Positions 34,421 through 46,648 of a DNA stretch of 64,000 nucleotides are shown here, piece by piece (the first letter of the stretch is position 1; every line of letters starts with the position of its first letter). A program made the position numbers and the translations under genes. Source of the stretch: Melanocharis versteri (taxonomy: Eukaryota > Chordata > Aves > Passeriformes > Melanocharitidae); assembly GCA_013397845.1 (NCBI GenBank), contig VZTG01004479.1, forward strand, positions 1,630,748 to 1,694,747, written 5' to 3'. The notes under the pieces are model-generated. The model saw nothing but the letters and a program-made list of their open reading frames with translations. It was not told the DNA's origin and did no database searches.

Positions 34421-36950
34421 AAACCAACAAAATGCCCGGAAGAAGATACCTCCCGGTTGAAAAAAAGGTCTATTAAAATAGGCACTATGACTGTGGAAGC
34501 TTTCAAAAATTTAATTTGTCTTTTAAATGATCTGGCAGTCTTTCGCCAAATATTTCAGAAGATTCCTCTGCCTATCTATAGTAACAAGGCTGGCTGTATT
34601 CTGTGACTTACCCTGTCAGCTCAGGCCACGCAAGTCAGCGTGATACACATTCATATTCATCATGTGCGTCAAGCCCTGCTTCTCATCCTTCATCATGTAT
34701 TTTCTGGACTTTTTTGGTGGTGCTTGTAGCTCTACTTCATGAATCTTATCTTGATCCAAACGGTGGCATGTTTTCTCCTAGGCTGTATCTCTGAGATGAA
34801 GTAGTTACCTTCTGCATAGGTTACAAATCCATTTCCTTCTAATGACCTAAGCATAGGCATGGGTAGCCACAGTTTATTTTGAGGAATTGAGCTCTCTTCT
34901 GCTATGGGTGATGAAATCCTGACTGAACAGGATATACGGCTACCCAGAGCACTCATTTATATTTGAGGCAATTGAGGGTTGAGAATTAATAGCTTGTAGG
35001 AAAGACTGGAGACCAGATGACACTGCAAATTATTTAGCTATCATTCTTGCAATACATTGTAGTGGGGTCTGGTGCCTGCTGTGTTCTCAGAAGTCTCTTG
35101 AAGTAGAACTGAGATATTGATGAACTGTTTTATTAATCTGCAAAATCAGAAAGCGTCCCTGTGGGTGATATGGCCCTTATAGTCCAAGAAAGCTATGGAA
35201 ATTAGGAAAGATATTTGTTGTCATATAAAAATAGTTAGCAAAAACCAGTGTAAGTAGGATGCCAGAAAAATGGTGTTTTGTTTAGCACAGTTTCCTAGCA
35301 AAGCCGAAGTTGCAGAAGAACAGTAATATAGGCAGAAATAAAAAATTACTAAAGCAGATGAGAAAGTGGCAGACCATATAAATGGTTACAGTATCCAAAT
35401 CCTCATCTTCCCTCTGGTTCTCTTTTCAGTTTCTAAGTCTCCATGTAGGTGCAGAGCAATCCAGGCATGGAACGAAGGGTGTCTGCCTAGATCTGTAAGA
35501 TTTCTTAGCTACTGAATTTCTAGTTCCAACGTCTATAATGTCTGCAGGCTGTAATACAATTTCAGGAATGTTTGAAGGAAAATTGTTATGCAGAAGTCTT
35601 AATACTTAATTAGGTAGCTAGGGAAGATTCAACAAGTAAGAGGCACATAAACTTTATCCCCAGAGGATCAGCGCAGTTGTTCCTGCTAGGTCCCCCATCG
35701 AAAGCAGCACATGCATTTGTTTCTGCAAAAATTAGGCCTTTGGACTTCAGACTTGTTTGTTGACATTATAAAAGAATTCAGTACTTAATCCTATGTCATC
35801 TTCTACTGAAACAGTCTAGGTTTTGCTGTTCCCCCTTGCTTCCTTCCATGCCAGAATGTTTCTCTGCAGCAGTTCCTCCCACAGTCACAGTGACACTGGG
35901 TCTCCCACGCTTCTCTTCAGCATTTCAGGCTTAAGTTGTAGTACTCTCTTTTTAGCCCTTATTTGCTGGACAGCTGGTCTCATTCAGATGTCTGTAGTGG
36001 GAAGTATACACATTCCACAATATTTCTATTTCTTGGTGTTTCATAAATGTGTGTGCAGGAGGTTTTGAGAAGCCTGGGTATTATCCAAACAAATTAGAGG
36101 ACCTTCTAAATCATGCAGATGATGTGCCTAAATCTCACATAGAGCTAATCTGAACAATTAGGTTCCTTTCTATATGAAAAGGCTACAGGAGGGGGTAAAT
36201 GGTATCAGTCACAACTCATACTGATGTTCCAGAGCCTGGTAGGCTGCTAGAGCTGATTCTGTCACATATGTGACATTCTTTTTGTGTTTGTTTCCAGGGT
36301 CCAGTTCTTGTTTGATTGCATAAACTGTTCCTATCCACTTCAAAAAATAAAGCAGAGAGCAGAGAGAGGCACTGTGCTGTGTGCTGGGAATGACAGTGGC
36401 ACTGGTATTAGGAAGATGGTATTTCTCAGCTCACTTCAAATCACATTGACTACTCTTTTGTTAAAAGCTTCAGAAAGATGTGAGATAACTTTTTTTAGAG
36501 ATTGATGTGTGAGAAAGAGCAGAGTAAGAGGGATCAGCTGTGACCGAATTTGGTACAGCTAGAGGTGGAGAAGCTAGGGCTTGGACTTTTTAGCAGTGAA
36601 ACCAGACCTTTAAAGCCTCATGTTGTTTTTGGCAGACATTCTTCTCCTCCCCATCTTATTTACACTCCCTGCTCACGTCGGCTTCTTTTTGCAGCGTGTT
36701 ATTTGCAGAGCAGAGCTTCTTTACACTTCTTTCTGCCAGCTTCCAGATGATCATGAGCCACAGAACAGTCACCCAGAAACCTGTCACCACTGGAATGGTG
36801 CACCAGAATGGAGAATATGGAGTTGGACCGCAAACCCTGTACAACAGGCTGTGGAAGAGGCTGAGTCAGCCCCTTGCTCAAAAGGCCATTATAGCATTCA
36901 GTTGCTGATCTGCTTGCCATGTGTGATAGCACATTGCTGCTAAAATGGCA

Positions 36951-37000
36951 TATTGGCCCTAATCCTGAAAAGCTTTCAGACATGTATGCATTCAGTGAGA
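36951..37000 (+). repeat. Possible fragment of ancient amniote repeat
   Basis: ggccctaatcctgaaaagc, followed by cagacatgtatgcattcag, resembles the pattern ggcccaatcctgcaaac...acacatgcttaacttcag of the same old repeat suspected at 3565-3725. Short and diverged. Confidence 0.3.
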
Positions 37001-37136
37001 TAAAGAACTATAGAGAGATGCCTATGTTTTCTATAAGGACGTCACATTGGTAAAAAAAGGGTAGGTGCACTGATCTCAAAGTATTTTGTGATACAAAAGT
37101 ATGAGCGAGAACAGTAATGCACATGCATACGATTTG

Positions 37137-37182
37137 CACACACACACACAGACATATATGTATATGTACACACATATGTATA
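37137..37182. repeat. Compound CA / TA-TG microsatellite
   Basis: (CA)7 at 37137-37150 is followed by gacatatatgtatatgtac and cacatatgtatac. A mixed dinucleotide repeat with short palindromes. Confidence 0.85.
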
Positions 37183-37808
37183 CTACATCTCTGTAACTAA
37201 ATGGCATTACCATGGGGATAATGAGACCCACAAATAGCATAGTTAACAAATTTAGCTTGCTATTTTTGTGTCTTTCATTCCTGGACTGCCAGGGAGTAGA
37301 TTGCTATAGCCTCAAATTTATCTTTGAAAATCATCTACAAATAACTTGTCTGTGAAACTCATTTGACAGGGTTACCTACATGATCGCCTCTTTATTGATC
37401 CTCTGAGGATGAGAGTTACTTCTAGACTTTAAACTAGCAAGGCTAGCTCTTAAGCTCAGCCTGTAGCAGTTTGTGCTCTCAATTCTCGAAATTATTTAGC
37501 ACTGAGGACACTGTGCAAAACTCTTAGAACCGTAAGAATTTTTATTCTGCATCTGACTGAGAGTGTGATATTAAATTTCATACAATATCCTATATTTCAC
37601 ACTGCTTAGTATACAGCAACACATATGGAGGAAGATTGGGAACTTGAGACTCCTTGCAGCTCAATGAGCACACTAACCATACTGTACTGCTCTTGCAGTC
37701 TTTGCTGTCAATGTGAATCAAGAATGCCAGTGACAGACTTACACAACTACAGTGTCTGAGCCACATAAATATAAATGAATTACGTATAGGCATGTCTGTC
37801 TGCTGTGC

Positions 37809-37838
37809 ATGTATCTATATTTTTATATATAGATACAT
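37809..37838. repeat. Perfect 12-bp inverted repeat (AT-rich hairpin)
   Basis: atgtatctatat (37809-37820) and atatagatacat (37827-37838) are exact reverse complements around the 6-base loop ttttat. The arms share the core atgtatctat with the hairpin at 16745-16780. It is probably microsatellite-derived. Confidence 0.7.
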
Positions 37839-39288
37839 ATGTAGATTTACTCATGAAAATATTTTCATTTTACCAGTTTAATAGTCTTTTCCTTCAATGA
37901 ATCCAATGCATAAATACTGATGGTATCTTGCATAGTATGTCTGTCTTTGTGTTCAAAATTGTTCAGTGAAAAAGAGAGAATTTTGAAGGTAGAAATTGGC
38001 TTGAGAAATCCTCTTTTTTTAGCTGATTAATCTGATAACTCTTAATTTTTGGTCAGAGTAAGCAGTGTTTTCTGGTGAAGAGGGACCAAATAGGTTTTTA
38101 CCTCATTAATGCCTTATTACCAGCTGATGCAGTATGTACTTTACAGGCCATGTTTTCTTTTTTGCAGTCCTGTGATTTTACAGCTGGCACACTCCAGGCT
38201 ATCTGCCTTCCCACGCTGAGTCCAGTTTGTCCGCCTTCCTACATCTTGGTGTGTGTACAACACAACGCTTGTTGTCTAGGGAATTAAACAAAGTTGTCTT
38301 TAAGATAACAGGTGCTCCTGGTGCTCAGGGATTAGAAATTTCAAATATGGCAGGATTCATTGTCTAGAAAATATGCTGGGAAGTTCTGAGTAAATCTTTT
38401 CTATCCAGGTGAATTTTTCAATGCTTTATCAAAACATCCAAGTCCTTTTGTTTTAGAATTTCTTCAAAGACAGACAACATTTCTTCTACTGACTTATCTT
38501 CAATACACATAGCTATTGGGTAGAAAAAGAACTGCTCTGGCAAGTCACTGAGTGGCTCTTTGTGCAGGTTAGTAGTAGGCTGATACCTCATGAGGAGCGG
38601 AAAACCTATCAGCTTACCAATAGCACTGTCAGTTCAGATAAACAGCTACCATGATTTTTCCCACTTTCCGTCAGGTGGAGGTTTAACTATGTTTCTTGAA
38701 GAAACCCAAGTTTTGAGAACACTAAAAGCAGTATTACTTGTTGTTCGTTTGAATTTAATACTTTTCCACCAACCAGCAGTATGGCTTTTGGTGCTGAGGA
38801 ATAAACTTGGAATCATGTGCCCTTGCCAAACTCACCTTGTCTTCATCACTGGTGTTTTAACAAAATTGGTCTTGCACTCCCTCTTCTATCAAGAACTATA
38901 TTCCCTGAGCTAAACCTGGGCTTGAGCCACTCTCTGTAGCAGAAGGGCTGTAAGGGGGAGAAGTGCATTTTCTACAAGCCTTTGCTTTGTCCTGACTCAG
39001 TTACGTCCACTGGCAGGAACCCACGCCTTCTGGACTCACAAACTACAAAGAAACCTGAGGTGACAGAATCAGCAAAGACAATACCTTGAAGTTATATCAT
39101 GTGGTGCATCAAAACATGCTTCAACCCGTCAATGGAAGTGGCATTACTGTGTTACCCTGATCCCAAAGCAAATGCCTAACATTCAATCTGTGACTCTTCT
39201 TAGTGATCCATTAGAAAAATCATGGCCAAAGAGCGATTAATTGCTGCTAATATTTAATTCTAATCTTAGAGATGCATTTTTGTGCCTT

Positions 39289-39302
39289 AAAAAAAAAAAA
39301 AA
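39289..39302 (+). repeat. A14 homopolymer
   Basis: A perfect run of 14 A, followed by a T-rich stretch. No element body adjoins it. Confidence 0.9.
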
Positions 39303-39877
39303 TTTCTTGTGGGTTTTTTTCCTAAGCGGCTACTTTTATTAGTATCAAATAAAATTTGGTTTGAAAATTAAGACAAACATTTCTTGATCAAAGTTACAAT
39401 CAGCTTTTCTAATTACTTGACTGTCATATGCATCCCCTTTTTTCTAATATAGAAAAGATGTAGATAAAGCTCTGCTCCTGAGGAAGAATAGGCAATGTTG
39501 AGCACTTACAATGTTGAATACTTACAATACTACAATGTTGAACCTTACCATCAGAGACAAAGGCAACTTTTTGACAACACAAACTGGTGTTTTCCCTATG
39601 TCTGTGTTTTATAACTGAGTATGTGTTGGCCTCACTTACATGAAACTTAAAACTTTGCTTTTCCTTAAACTGAAAAAACGAAATATATCCATAAAATTAC
39701 AACAGAGGTAAAATATATATTAAAAAAAACAACAGAGAAAGGGATAGGTTTAATCAGAAGCAGGGGAACGGGGAGGTTTGTGAGCGTAGCCTCAGCACCC
39801 AAAGTTTCAGGACAGATTTCGCGGGGTAGCGCGTTGGAGCCGGCCCCGCGCGAAGCTCGCCGCAGTCTCAGGGGCGG

Positions 39878-39891
39878 CCACGAGATGGCGC
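39878..39891 (+). promoter_or_regulatory. CTCF-like binding site in the CpG island
   Basis: ccacgagatggcgc, in the wider context ggccacgagatggcgctg, fits the CTCF core CCASYAGRKGGCRS with a single deviation (G at the fifth base). The flanking GG before and TG after also fit the extended motif. CTCF sites at CpG-island promoters often anchor chromatin loops. The ATG inside the motif (39885) happens to have a good Kozak context, but its frame closes at 40019. Confidence 0.5.
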
Positions 39892-39937
39892 TGCGAGCCC
39901 TCGCACGGCGCCGCGGCCGCGTCCCGCCGCCCGCACG

Positions 39938-39962
39938 GCCCCGGCCCGGCCCGGCCCGGCCT
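39938..39962 (+). repeat. Short CCCGG tandem repeat
   Basis: About four CCCGG units in a row (ccccggcccggcccggcc...) lie inside the CpG island. The minus strand shows GGGCC runs able to form G-rich secondary structure. Confidence 0.75.
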
Positions 39963-41790
39963 CTCCGCGCCGCTCCGCGCCACGCCGAAAATCGGGCACC
40001 GCGGAGCGGACGCGACTGAAGAATGTGCATAGTTTCCTTTCGCAGGATGAGTGACATTTGGCCCCTGCTGAGCTGAGGCGCGGTACGGGCCGGGCCCGGG
40101 CGCTCGGTGGAGGCGAGGGGCAGAGCAGCAGCGCACCGGGGGGAAAGCGCTCCTCGGGAGCGCGGCCGGCCTCGCTGCCTGCGCCTGGGGCCGGCTGTCG
40201 GGAAAACGGCGAGCCCTGACAGCTTTCGCTCCGCCGGTACCGCTCCAACCGTGCCGGCGTCTCAGTGCCGGAACCGGCGTCAGGCGGCGGCTGCGCGAGT
40301 GCCTGAGCCCGGCTGCGGGGGACCGAGTCCCCGTCAGCCTGCTGCCCGGGCCTGGGCATTCACCCCGTGCGGCAGCCAGCCTGTCATTGCCGGAGTGCGC
40401 CTCTGCTGTGCTGCGGTCTGCCAAACCGCGGGCATACATCCGTGAAAACAGTGAAAACAGCCATCAGCGGGGACGGGGTGCCGAGTTCAGTGCCTAAAGC
40501 AGCATTCCTGTACCGGGAAATTTAACCTTCAGGCACCACTTCCTCACCTCGTGCACTTGCATGGCTTCTGCCTTTTTGTCTGCCGTGTCTGTCGCAGCGC
40601 ACAGGCAGCGCTCAGGGCAGAGCCTGGCTGCTGTTTAGTGTATCAGCACGGTATTTACACAACGCCAGGTACACTTGCTGCTTTCGCATTGTTAAAATAT
40701 CCAGTAATATAGATAAGACCGACGGGCAAAACTAAATTGAAATAATTAGGTTTTTTCATTTGCCTTAACGTGGCTGTTGACTTATTGGGTTCCTTGAAAA
40801 TTAAACTTATGGAACACAAAATTAGTAACTTTATTTGGCAATTCCAGCTCTTTTTAAAAAAGGCTATGTCTGCAACCAAGCTGTTTACCCATGCTCTAGA
40901 AATGGGGTAAGTGCTTATATAATGTTTCAGCACCTGAGTTCAGAGGCAGAAATGTCTCAATGAAGGTCAATGTACTGGTGTAAGTCAAAGTTGTGTCAAG
41001 GATGAATGTAGAGAAACCCAATTTTTATTACAAAACCCCTTTCTCTTCCCTCATACTTCCAGATCCTGGATTTTTTTAGAAGATGTGGCTTTCCAAAATT
41101 AGGAGATTAAGGTAGTTGTCTGTGGAGCTGCTTGGAAAATAAAACCATTGTTTTTTTTCATATGAGTCTTTTCAGTGAAAAGAATTAAGTGAAATCTGGA
41201 TGAGACATTTTGTTCGTTTCTGGCTAAGCAGTCTGTATGAGTTTTGAGAAACAATGCTTGAAAAAAGGTGTTTCACTTACACATATTATCTCTGATGTTG
41301 TTTTCCTCAGGGGTTGTAGGGGTATTTGAATTATGAATTATCCATCCTAATTCATTTCCTTTAGAGCCAAATAATTTATTCTGAATAAACATTCTTGTCC
41401 TGAATGTATATGTATATGCCTACTCCTACATATCCACACATGTAGTTTTTACAATCTTCCTAGCAGAAGAGGCTAAAGAACTTAAGCAAACGTGTGCGAG
41501 TAGGAGGCATCAATTATTAGATGAAACGGTTGAGTTCAGAGTACAAGTAATTGTGTAGAAACATCCATTTTTATAAGAGTTTGATGACACACTGAGCCTG
41601 ACTAGTGAAAAACATTTTAAAGTAATTTACTTTCTCTCCATGCTTCTAGTCAGAGGCCTGTACTACCTAGGGTCCACCACTGATGAAGAGACTGACTGTT
41701 AGTTGTTGTTGAGCTGGCAACAGAGTTCAGGAGACTTTGTAGAGCTGAATTTATTTCAAACATTTATAAAATTCTGATTTTTGAATGTGC

Positions 41791-41805
41791 TTTTTTTTTT
41801 TTTTT
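41791..41805 (+). repeat. T15 homopolymer
   Basis: A perfect T run with no adjoining element body. Confidence 0.9.
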
Positions 41806-42342
41806 CCTATGGGTACATGTGCATTATAGAAAATGTATGGCAGTAGGGAAAGATTTTGGAAGGAAAACCTTAATCAGAACCATGCCACAGCAGGAAAAAG
41901 TATTTTTGTTGCAAATATTATAATAATATGTAATTCTAATTGCTGGAACAAGATTTCCTGAATTCAGCAATCACAACTCCTAAAGAGCTATGCCCTGGCT
42001 TGTGGGATGGAGACAAAATGATTCCCCAAGGAGTACAGTCGACAAGTGGTAATTTGCCTGTTGGTCAAGAAGCCTGCTTTCTGATGCCCCAGAGATGGGG
42101 TTATCAACAATAATCAGATCCCTATCATGCTTTTGAAGAAGTGGTACCTGTCTATTGAGTTGATGTTAGAATGTTTATATGAAAAGCTTTTTATTCAGAT
42201 CCCATATGTGTTCAGTCTTGGGCATTGCTCTTTAGATTCTTATTCTCTCTTCATTCCCCTTCAGATTCTTTTGGGTGGCCTGGAGCAATGCAGGGAACAG
42301 GGCTCCTAATACGAGGTGTGTACATCAGAATAGTTACCCCTC

Positions 42343-42652
42343 TTGCCTCAGGCCCTTCAGCAGGAGCAGGAACTGCAGCTGGATGGCCTCTCCCTACATC
42401 TCTTTGATGTTGTGGTAGGGTCAGAGCCAGTTCCCAGCTGCTTTCATCACAAGCAGCCTTCAGCCTTGTTTGCAGCAGCAGATAATGAGCTGTCCTGCCC
42501 CCTGTCACATCACTCCCCTGTGTACCACCTGGCTCTTTCTTAACACCAGACTGTGTCTGCAAGGGGAGAGAGTGGAGTGGGACCAGGTCACCCACCCACT
42601 GGTGCCCTCAACTAAAATGTGTGCTGAGCTGCTGCCCTGGAAGAAAACTATG
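42343..42652 (+). other. GC-richer exon-like patch ending in a strong donor (candidate)
   Basis: About 300 bp is more GC-rich than its surroundings and ends in AACTAT|gtaagttt, which matches the splice-donor consensus well at the intron side. Frames on both strands stay open for 60-115 codons, but they overlap, are low in information and show no known domain (the plus frame contains ALQQEQELQLDGLSLHLF). It lies 2 kb right of the CpG island, so it could belong to a plus-strand transcript. Chance is equally plausible. Confidence 0.18.
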
Positions 42653-45600
42653 TAAGTTTGCACCTACTGCTGGGAAGGGTCTTGCCTCTCTGGGACAAAG
42701 GACTAGATGACCCGGAAGCATTTAATTTCATGCATTTGTACCACTGTTGGAGCACGCTTATTGCATGCCAGCAGTGGAAGTCTTAACCAAACCCAAAAGA
42801 AGTTTAACTGTCAGCCTGGTCACTTAGTGAGAAACTTAATATGCTGTTAATATTATTTCAGGCTTCAGTAGTGAAGATCAAGCCTTTGTGTTGCAACTGA
42901 AATTTTATTTACTCAGTCACTAGTTTTCCTAGAGTTAATTTAAAAATCACTGTTTCAGTAAAGAAGACTTTTCTGGGTTTACTTAACTACTAATCTTAAG
43001 CAGCACTTCAATATCTGACAGGGGGAGTGTTTGATGTTAATTATATTTTGATTTAAGCATAATTATGTAAAAATTTGCTTTCATGCACAGTCTCCCGTGT
43101 GAGTTTATGTTTTTGAAATATGAACCTAAGCAAGGAAGAATATAAACCTTTACAGTCTTCAGAGTTGTTATAATCCAATTGTCATAGAACAAAGTACCTT
43201 GTCATTTCCCACTACGTGGCTCTTCCATATAACTCTACCTTTGCATCATTTACTTTGTTCTACTTGATTGAGTATATTACTACAAAGTGTTATTTATCCA
43301 GCCTAACATTTGTTCCAAGAATAAAAGGTAAATATTATGGGCTAAATTCCATTTTAGATTCTTATAAACATAGCTCCCAGAACTGTAAGCCTGAGCTCAA
43401 ACATTTGTGACATCAGTGGCCTCTGAGGGAAAACAGGAATGGATTCTGGATCCAGCAAGAGGAGTAAAGTTGGGCTAGAGGAAGAGTTTCTATCCCTACT
43501 AAGCTGCCACTTAAAACATCCAGATCTGGAGGAAATGCAATGAACTGAATTTGCTCCCTCAGCTGTAATAGTTTTGGCACATATATCTGAAGAGCTGTTT
43601 AGCTACGAGGGAACTAACCAATGGTTGAGATTATGCACATCTGTCAGTTAAATCAAAGATCCCAAGGCTAAATGCAGCATTCAGAGGCAACATGTAGGCC
43701 CATGAATTTATGGAAGGCAGTGTCTAGACACTGATAAGCAGTTCTATTGCATCCACATACTATAAAACTGTGTATAATTGTTCTCATTTTAGTAACAGCT
43801 TTCAGAAAATTACTGCTAGGAATATGGAAGAAACGTTTTATGCCAGTGACCTTAAAATTGTAGTACAGAGATCTAATTGTGTTTTCCAGTCATTTATGCC
43901 ATGGAAGTAAAGAGTATCTATTTTAAGATAAAAGAATGCATTATATAGGAAAAAGACACTTTTTCTTATAAGAAAAATAATTGATTTGCAAAAACTGTGG
44001 ACATGCTATTCTTTTGTAAATATAATGCATGTCTTAATGCTTATTTTTATAGTGTTGTTACTCTTTGTGTATTTTCTGACTTCAAATGTATTAACAGGAT
44101 AAATAACAGGAGAAGCAAGAACTATCTACACGTGTCTGTGTATGTGCCATTCAGCCAGTATGTGCATAATTTTTTTCTAACTACATGGTTTTAATTTCAA
44201 AATTGTGAAATATTACAGAGAAATTATAAGCCTGCAAGTAATTTACAACTATCTCATTTCTGGTTTGTACATTCCTAAACAATTTTTTCTGGCACAGATG
44301 GTAACATCATAACTTCAGATCTCACTGCCATCCATTGCTGGCTGTTCCTGGGTGTGGGAAGAGGTGATGATTAGCTAAGACAAAACTTGCTGTTCACAAC
44401 ATCTTGAAATTTTGTTTTTATTGATGATAAAAATGGCTTTCAAGTAAACTGAAGATTTTAATGGGAAATTGCCTGTCTCTGACAAGGTTTTATGTTTTTC
44501 TTTCAAGTCAACTGTACATGCAATCGTATAACTGATGTTTCCAGTGCTATATATTTCTTTTGTTTTCATGCTGATACATATTAATGATATGAGAAAGTCA
44601 CAAATGCAAGACAGCAGACATTACTTGGAAGAATTTGTAAACAGCAACATTCTTTGAAAGCACAGACTATCTATTTTCTTAGATACTATTGTTCCATTTC
44701 AGCCTTTTCATGTAATTATTTATTTTTCTGTGATATTTTCAATGGGTTTTGAGTCCACAGGAAGCACTTTGGTATCATTCTCCATTCTGCTACTGAAAGG
44801 ATCTTTACGTTTCGGCCCATTTACAATGTATTCCTTGCCTTAGTCACTGAGCTTATTTTAGGAAAGAACACATGAAAATTGGGTATTTCTCATGCTCCCA
44901 AAATTAAATGGAGTTAAGCGGAGTTTTGCTACTTCTGCTTTTTAGTTTTACTTTGAATTGGATACGGATCATTTACGTTGTAGAAGCTGAAAACACATAG
45001 GAAGACAAAAAGGGCTTACAAGTGGAATAAATCAGAAATCCAAACGTTGGAACTGGCGTCAAACCTCACATGTTGTGATTATTTTTTTTTCAACTGTTCT
45101 CTCTCACTTGAGGTATTTGCTTTTCATTTTTCAAATTGTGTTGGCCCTCAAGTGACTTGCAGCATCCTTTCCTGCCACCTTGACTAACAAATTAATTTGG
45201 TGGCTGTTTACATTAATGTGTGTTAGGGTAAATCTATCCTCTATATTCCTTTTTACCTCATGTTGAAATGAGAAGAATTCCAAAATATCTTACGTCTTGG
45301 AACATCAGGAATATCAGCTAATACCTTTCCAAGAGCTTTTGTAGTAGCATAAAAATATCCAGATTGGAGGATTTGAAAGTCAGAAGCAACTTTGGTAAGT
45401 TCATTTTCAGTGTTTGTGTAAATTCAACAGCCCAAAACCTCTGGCCATTCAACTGAGCATTTGACTCTGGCCTTAAGCATCTGACAGAGTTAAAGGAATT
45501 TGCATTCAGTGCATCTAATTCAGGGTCCTTAACCTGCTATTTTCCAAAGCTTTTGTCAACTCGTTCTGCCTAAAAATATCAAACTCTAAAAGGCTTGTTG

Positions 45601-45802
45601 TGATTAATATTTCCATAAAGTCTAATGAATATAGGAGTATACCAGTGATTTTCCACATTGGTTAACCATTTAAATGTTTGATGGTGTTTTCCATAGATAT
45701 TCTTCTCTTTTCTTCTTTACTTGTGTTCTTCTGGTTTGGTTGACTCAGTGACTTAAGTTTACTGTCTTTGCCAGCCCCCTCATCTGAGACGTCCTTGAGT
45801 TC

Positions 45803-45905
45803 TTCATAGAATCGTAGAATGTTTTGTGTTGGAAGGGACATTAAAAATCATTTAGTTCCCCAACCTCTGCCATGTGCAATTCCTTTCCCAGTCTGTTCTA
45901 GTAGA
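45803..45905 (-). mobile_element. CR1 LINE 3'-end fragment (about 100 bp)
   Basis: On the plus strand it reads ttcatagaatcgtagaatg, gttggaagggacattaaaa, atcatttagttcc and ccaacctctgccatgtgc, the antisense of a CR1 3' end with its ATTCTATG tail. It differs from the 23- and 28-kb copies by keeping the common 'atctagttccaac..ctgccatg' version. Similarity fades after about 45,905, so it is a strongly 5'-truncated, older copy. Confidence 0.85.
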
Positions 45906-46609
45906 GGGAACATGACCAGCTGCCAATTCTCTTACGGGGTAGTTGCTTCTTTAATTATCAGATATTCTATGTGCTCAAGTGGGAGCCATTCTAGGCGGGA
46001 TTTGGTAGGACAGTGTGTGAGTGGTGTGGAATCCTTAACTTTCCTGGAGGTGAAGTTCATGTCACCTGAGTAGCAACGTCTACTTTGAAATCCGCAGGGT
46101 AAGTGTCAATAGAATTTCTCTGATCTTTGCAGTGGGAATTCTGATGACTCTTTTTAGGCTTTAAAATTACATTACATCTAGACACAAGACATATCAGTCT
46201 CTCAAAGTTCCACTAATATGCAATGTACTTCTGTTGGTTCTGTGCCAGATTTGTCAGCAATCTGGCTTTGATTTAGGCAAGTCAAGTTTCAGGGTATTGC
46301 CATGCATGTGTCTCGAAGTGCAGCAGTGCTCTTTTACAGGCGAGACTCAAGGTCTGTCTATCAAAGTAGCTCTTGGGCTTTTTTTTGGAACACAGCTATG
46401 AGATCTGTAAGATACCTCACACTGCAGATATGAAACTAATGTGGCTGCCCCTGCAGCATGCTGAGAGTGGAGTGTCGCTGTGCATGTTAAGGCCCTGAAA
46501 CTCTGCAAGACAGAGTGCTACTGACAAACTTTGTGGTTATATTCTGAGAAAGATCGTGATACCAATGTAATGGAGTCATTAATCTTTAGAATGCCATGTT
46601 CTAAAAACT

Positions 46610-46648
46610 AGATTTAGGGCTCCTGTATTATGTGGGACTCCTAAATCT
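46610..46648. repeat. Short inverted repeat, possibly an old MITE-like relic
   Basis: agatttagg (46610-46618) and cctaaatct (46640-46648) are exact reverse complements around a 21-base spacer. The pattern agatttagg..ctcc...ggactcctaaatct recalls an old palindromic amniote repeat (gatttaggagcctaag...). Weak evidence. Confidence 0.3.

Larger units (their letters stand above)
34421..39807. other. AT-rich unique sequence, no gene
   Basis: About 5.4 kb with no confident feature apart from small repeats: (CA)7 and TA/TG repeats at 37137-37182, a palindrome at 37809-37838, an old-repeat fragment near 36951-37000 and an A14 run at 39289-39302. A moderately GC-rich patch (36550-36900) carries overlapping frames on both strands, none with recognisable protein content. 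Confidence 0.6.
39808..40445. promoter_or_regulatory. CpG island (candidate promoter, possibly bidirectional)
   Basis: About 640 bp switches abruptly from AT-rich flanks to very high G+C with dense CpG (cgcgccgctccgcgccacgccg, gcgaggggcagagcagcagc). This is the classic vertebrate CpG-island promoter pattern and the clearest regulatory landmark of the window. It includes CCCGG tandem units (about 39,940-39,961) and a CTCF-like site. No TATA box is evident. Overlapping Arg/Pro/Ala-rich frames on both strands (39780-40019 plus; 39807-40439 and 39868-40359 minus) are what GC-rich DNA gives by chance, and none shows a domain. The transcript direction is unclear: a good donor for a plus transcript lies at 40907 (ATGGG|gtaagt), and one for a minus transcript is at 39639 (TTTCAT|gtaagt on the minus strand). 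It may start a non-coding RNA or the 5' UTR exon of a long gene. Confidence 0.8.
40446..45802. other. Unique sequence right of the CpG island, no confirmed gene
   Basis: About 5.4 kb, mostly AT-rich. It contains a strong splice-donor-like site at 40907, a T15 run (41791-41805) and a GC-richer exon-like patch at about 42,340-42,652. No transposon is recognised. Confidence 0.55.

Noticed and set aside
39665..40445. Arg/Pro/Ala-rich frames of 79-210 codons on both strands in the CpG island
   Set aside because: GC-rich DNA lacks stop codons in all frames. They overlap one another, show no domain and do not continue beyond the island.
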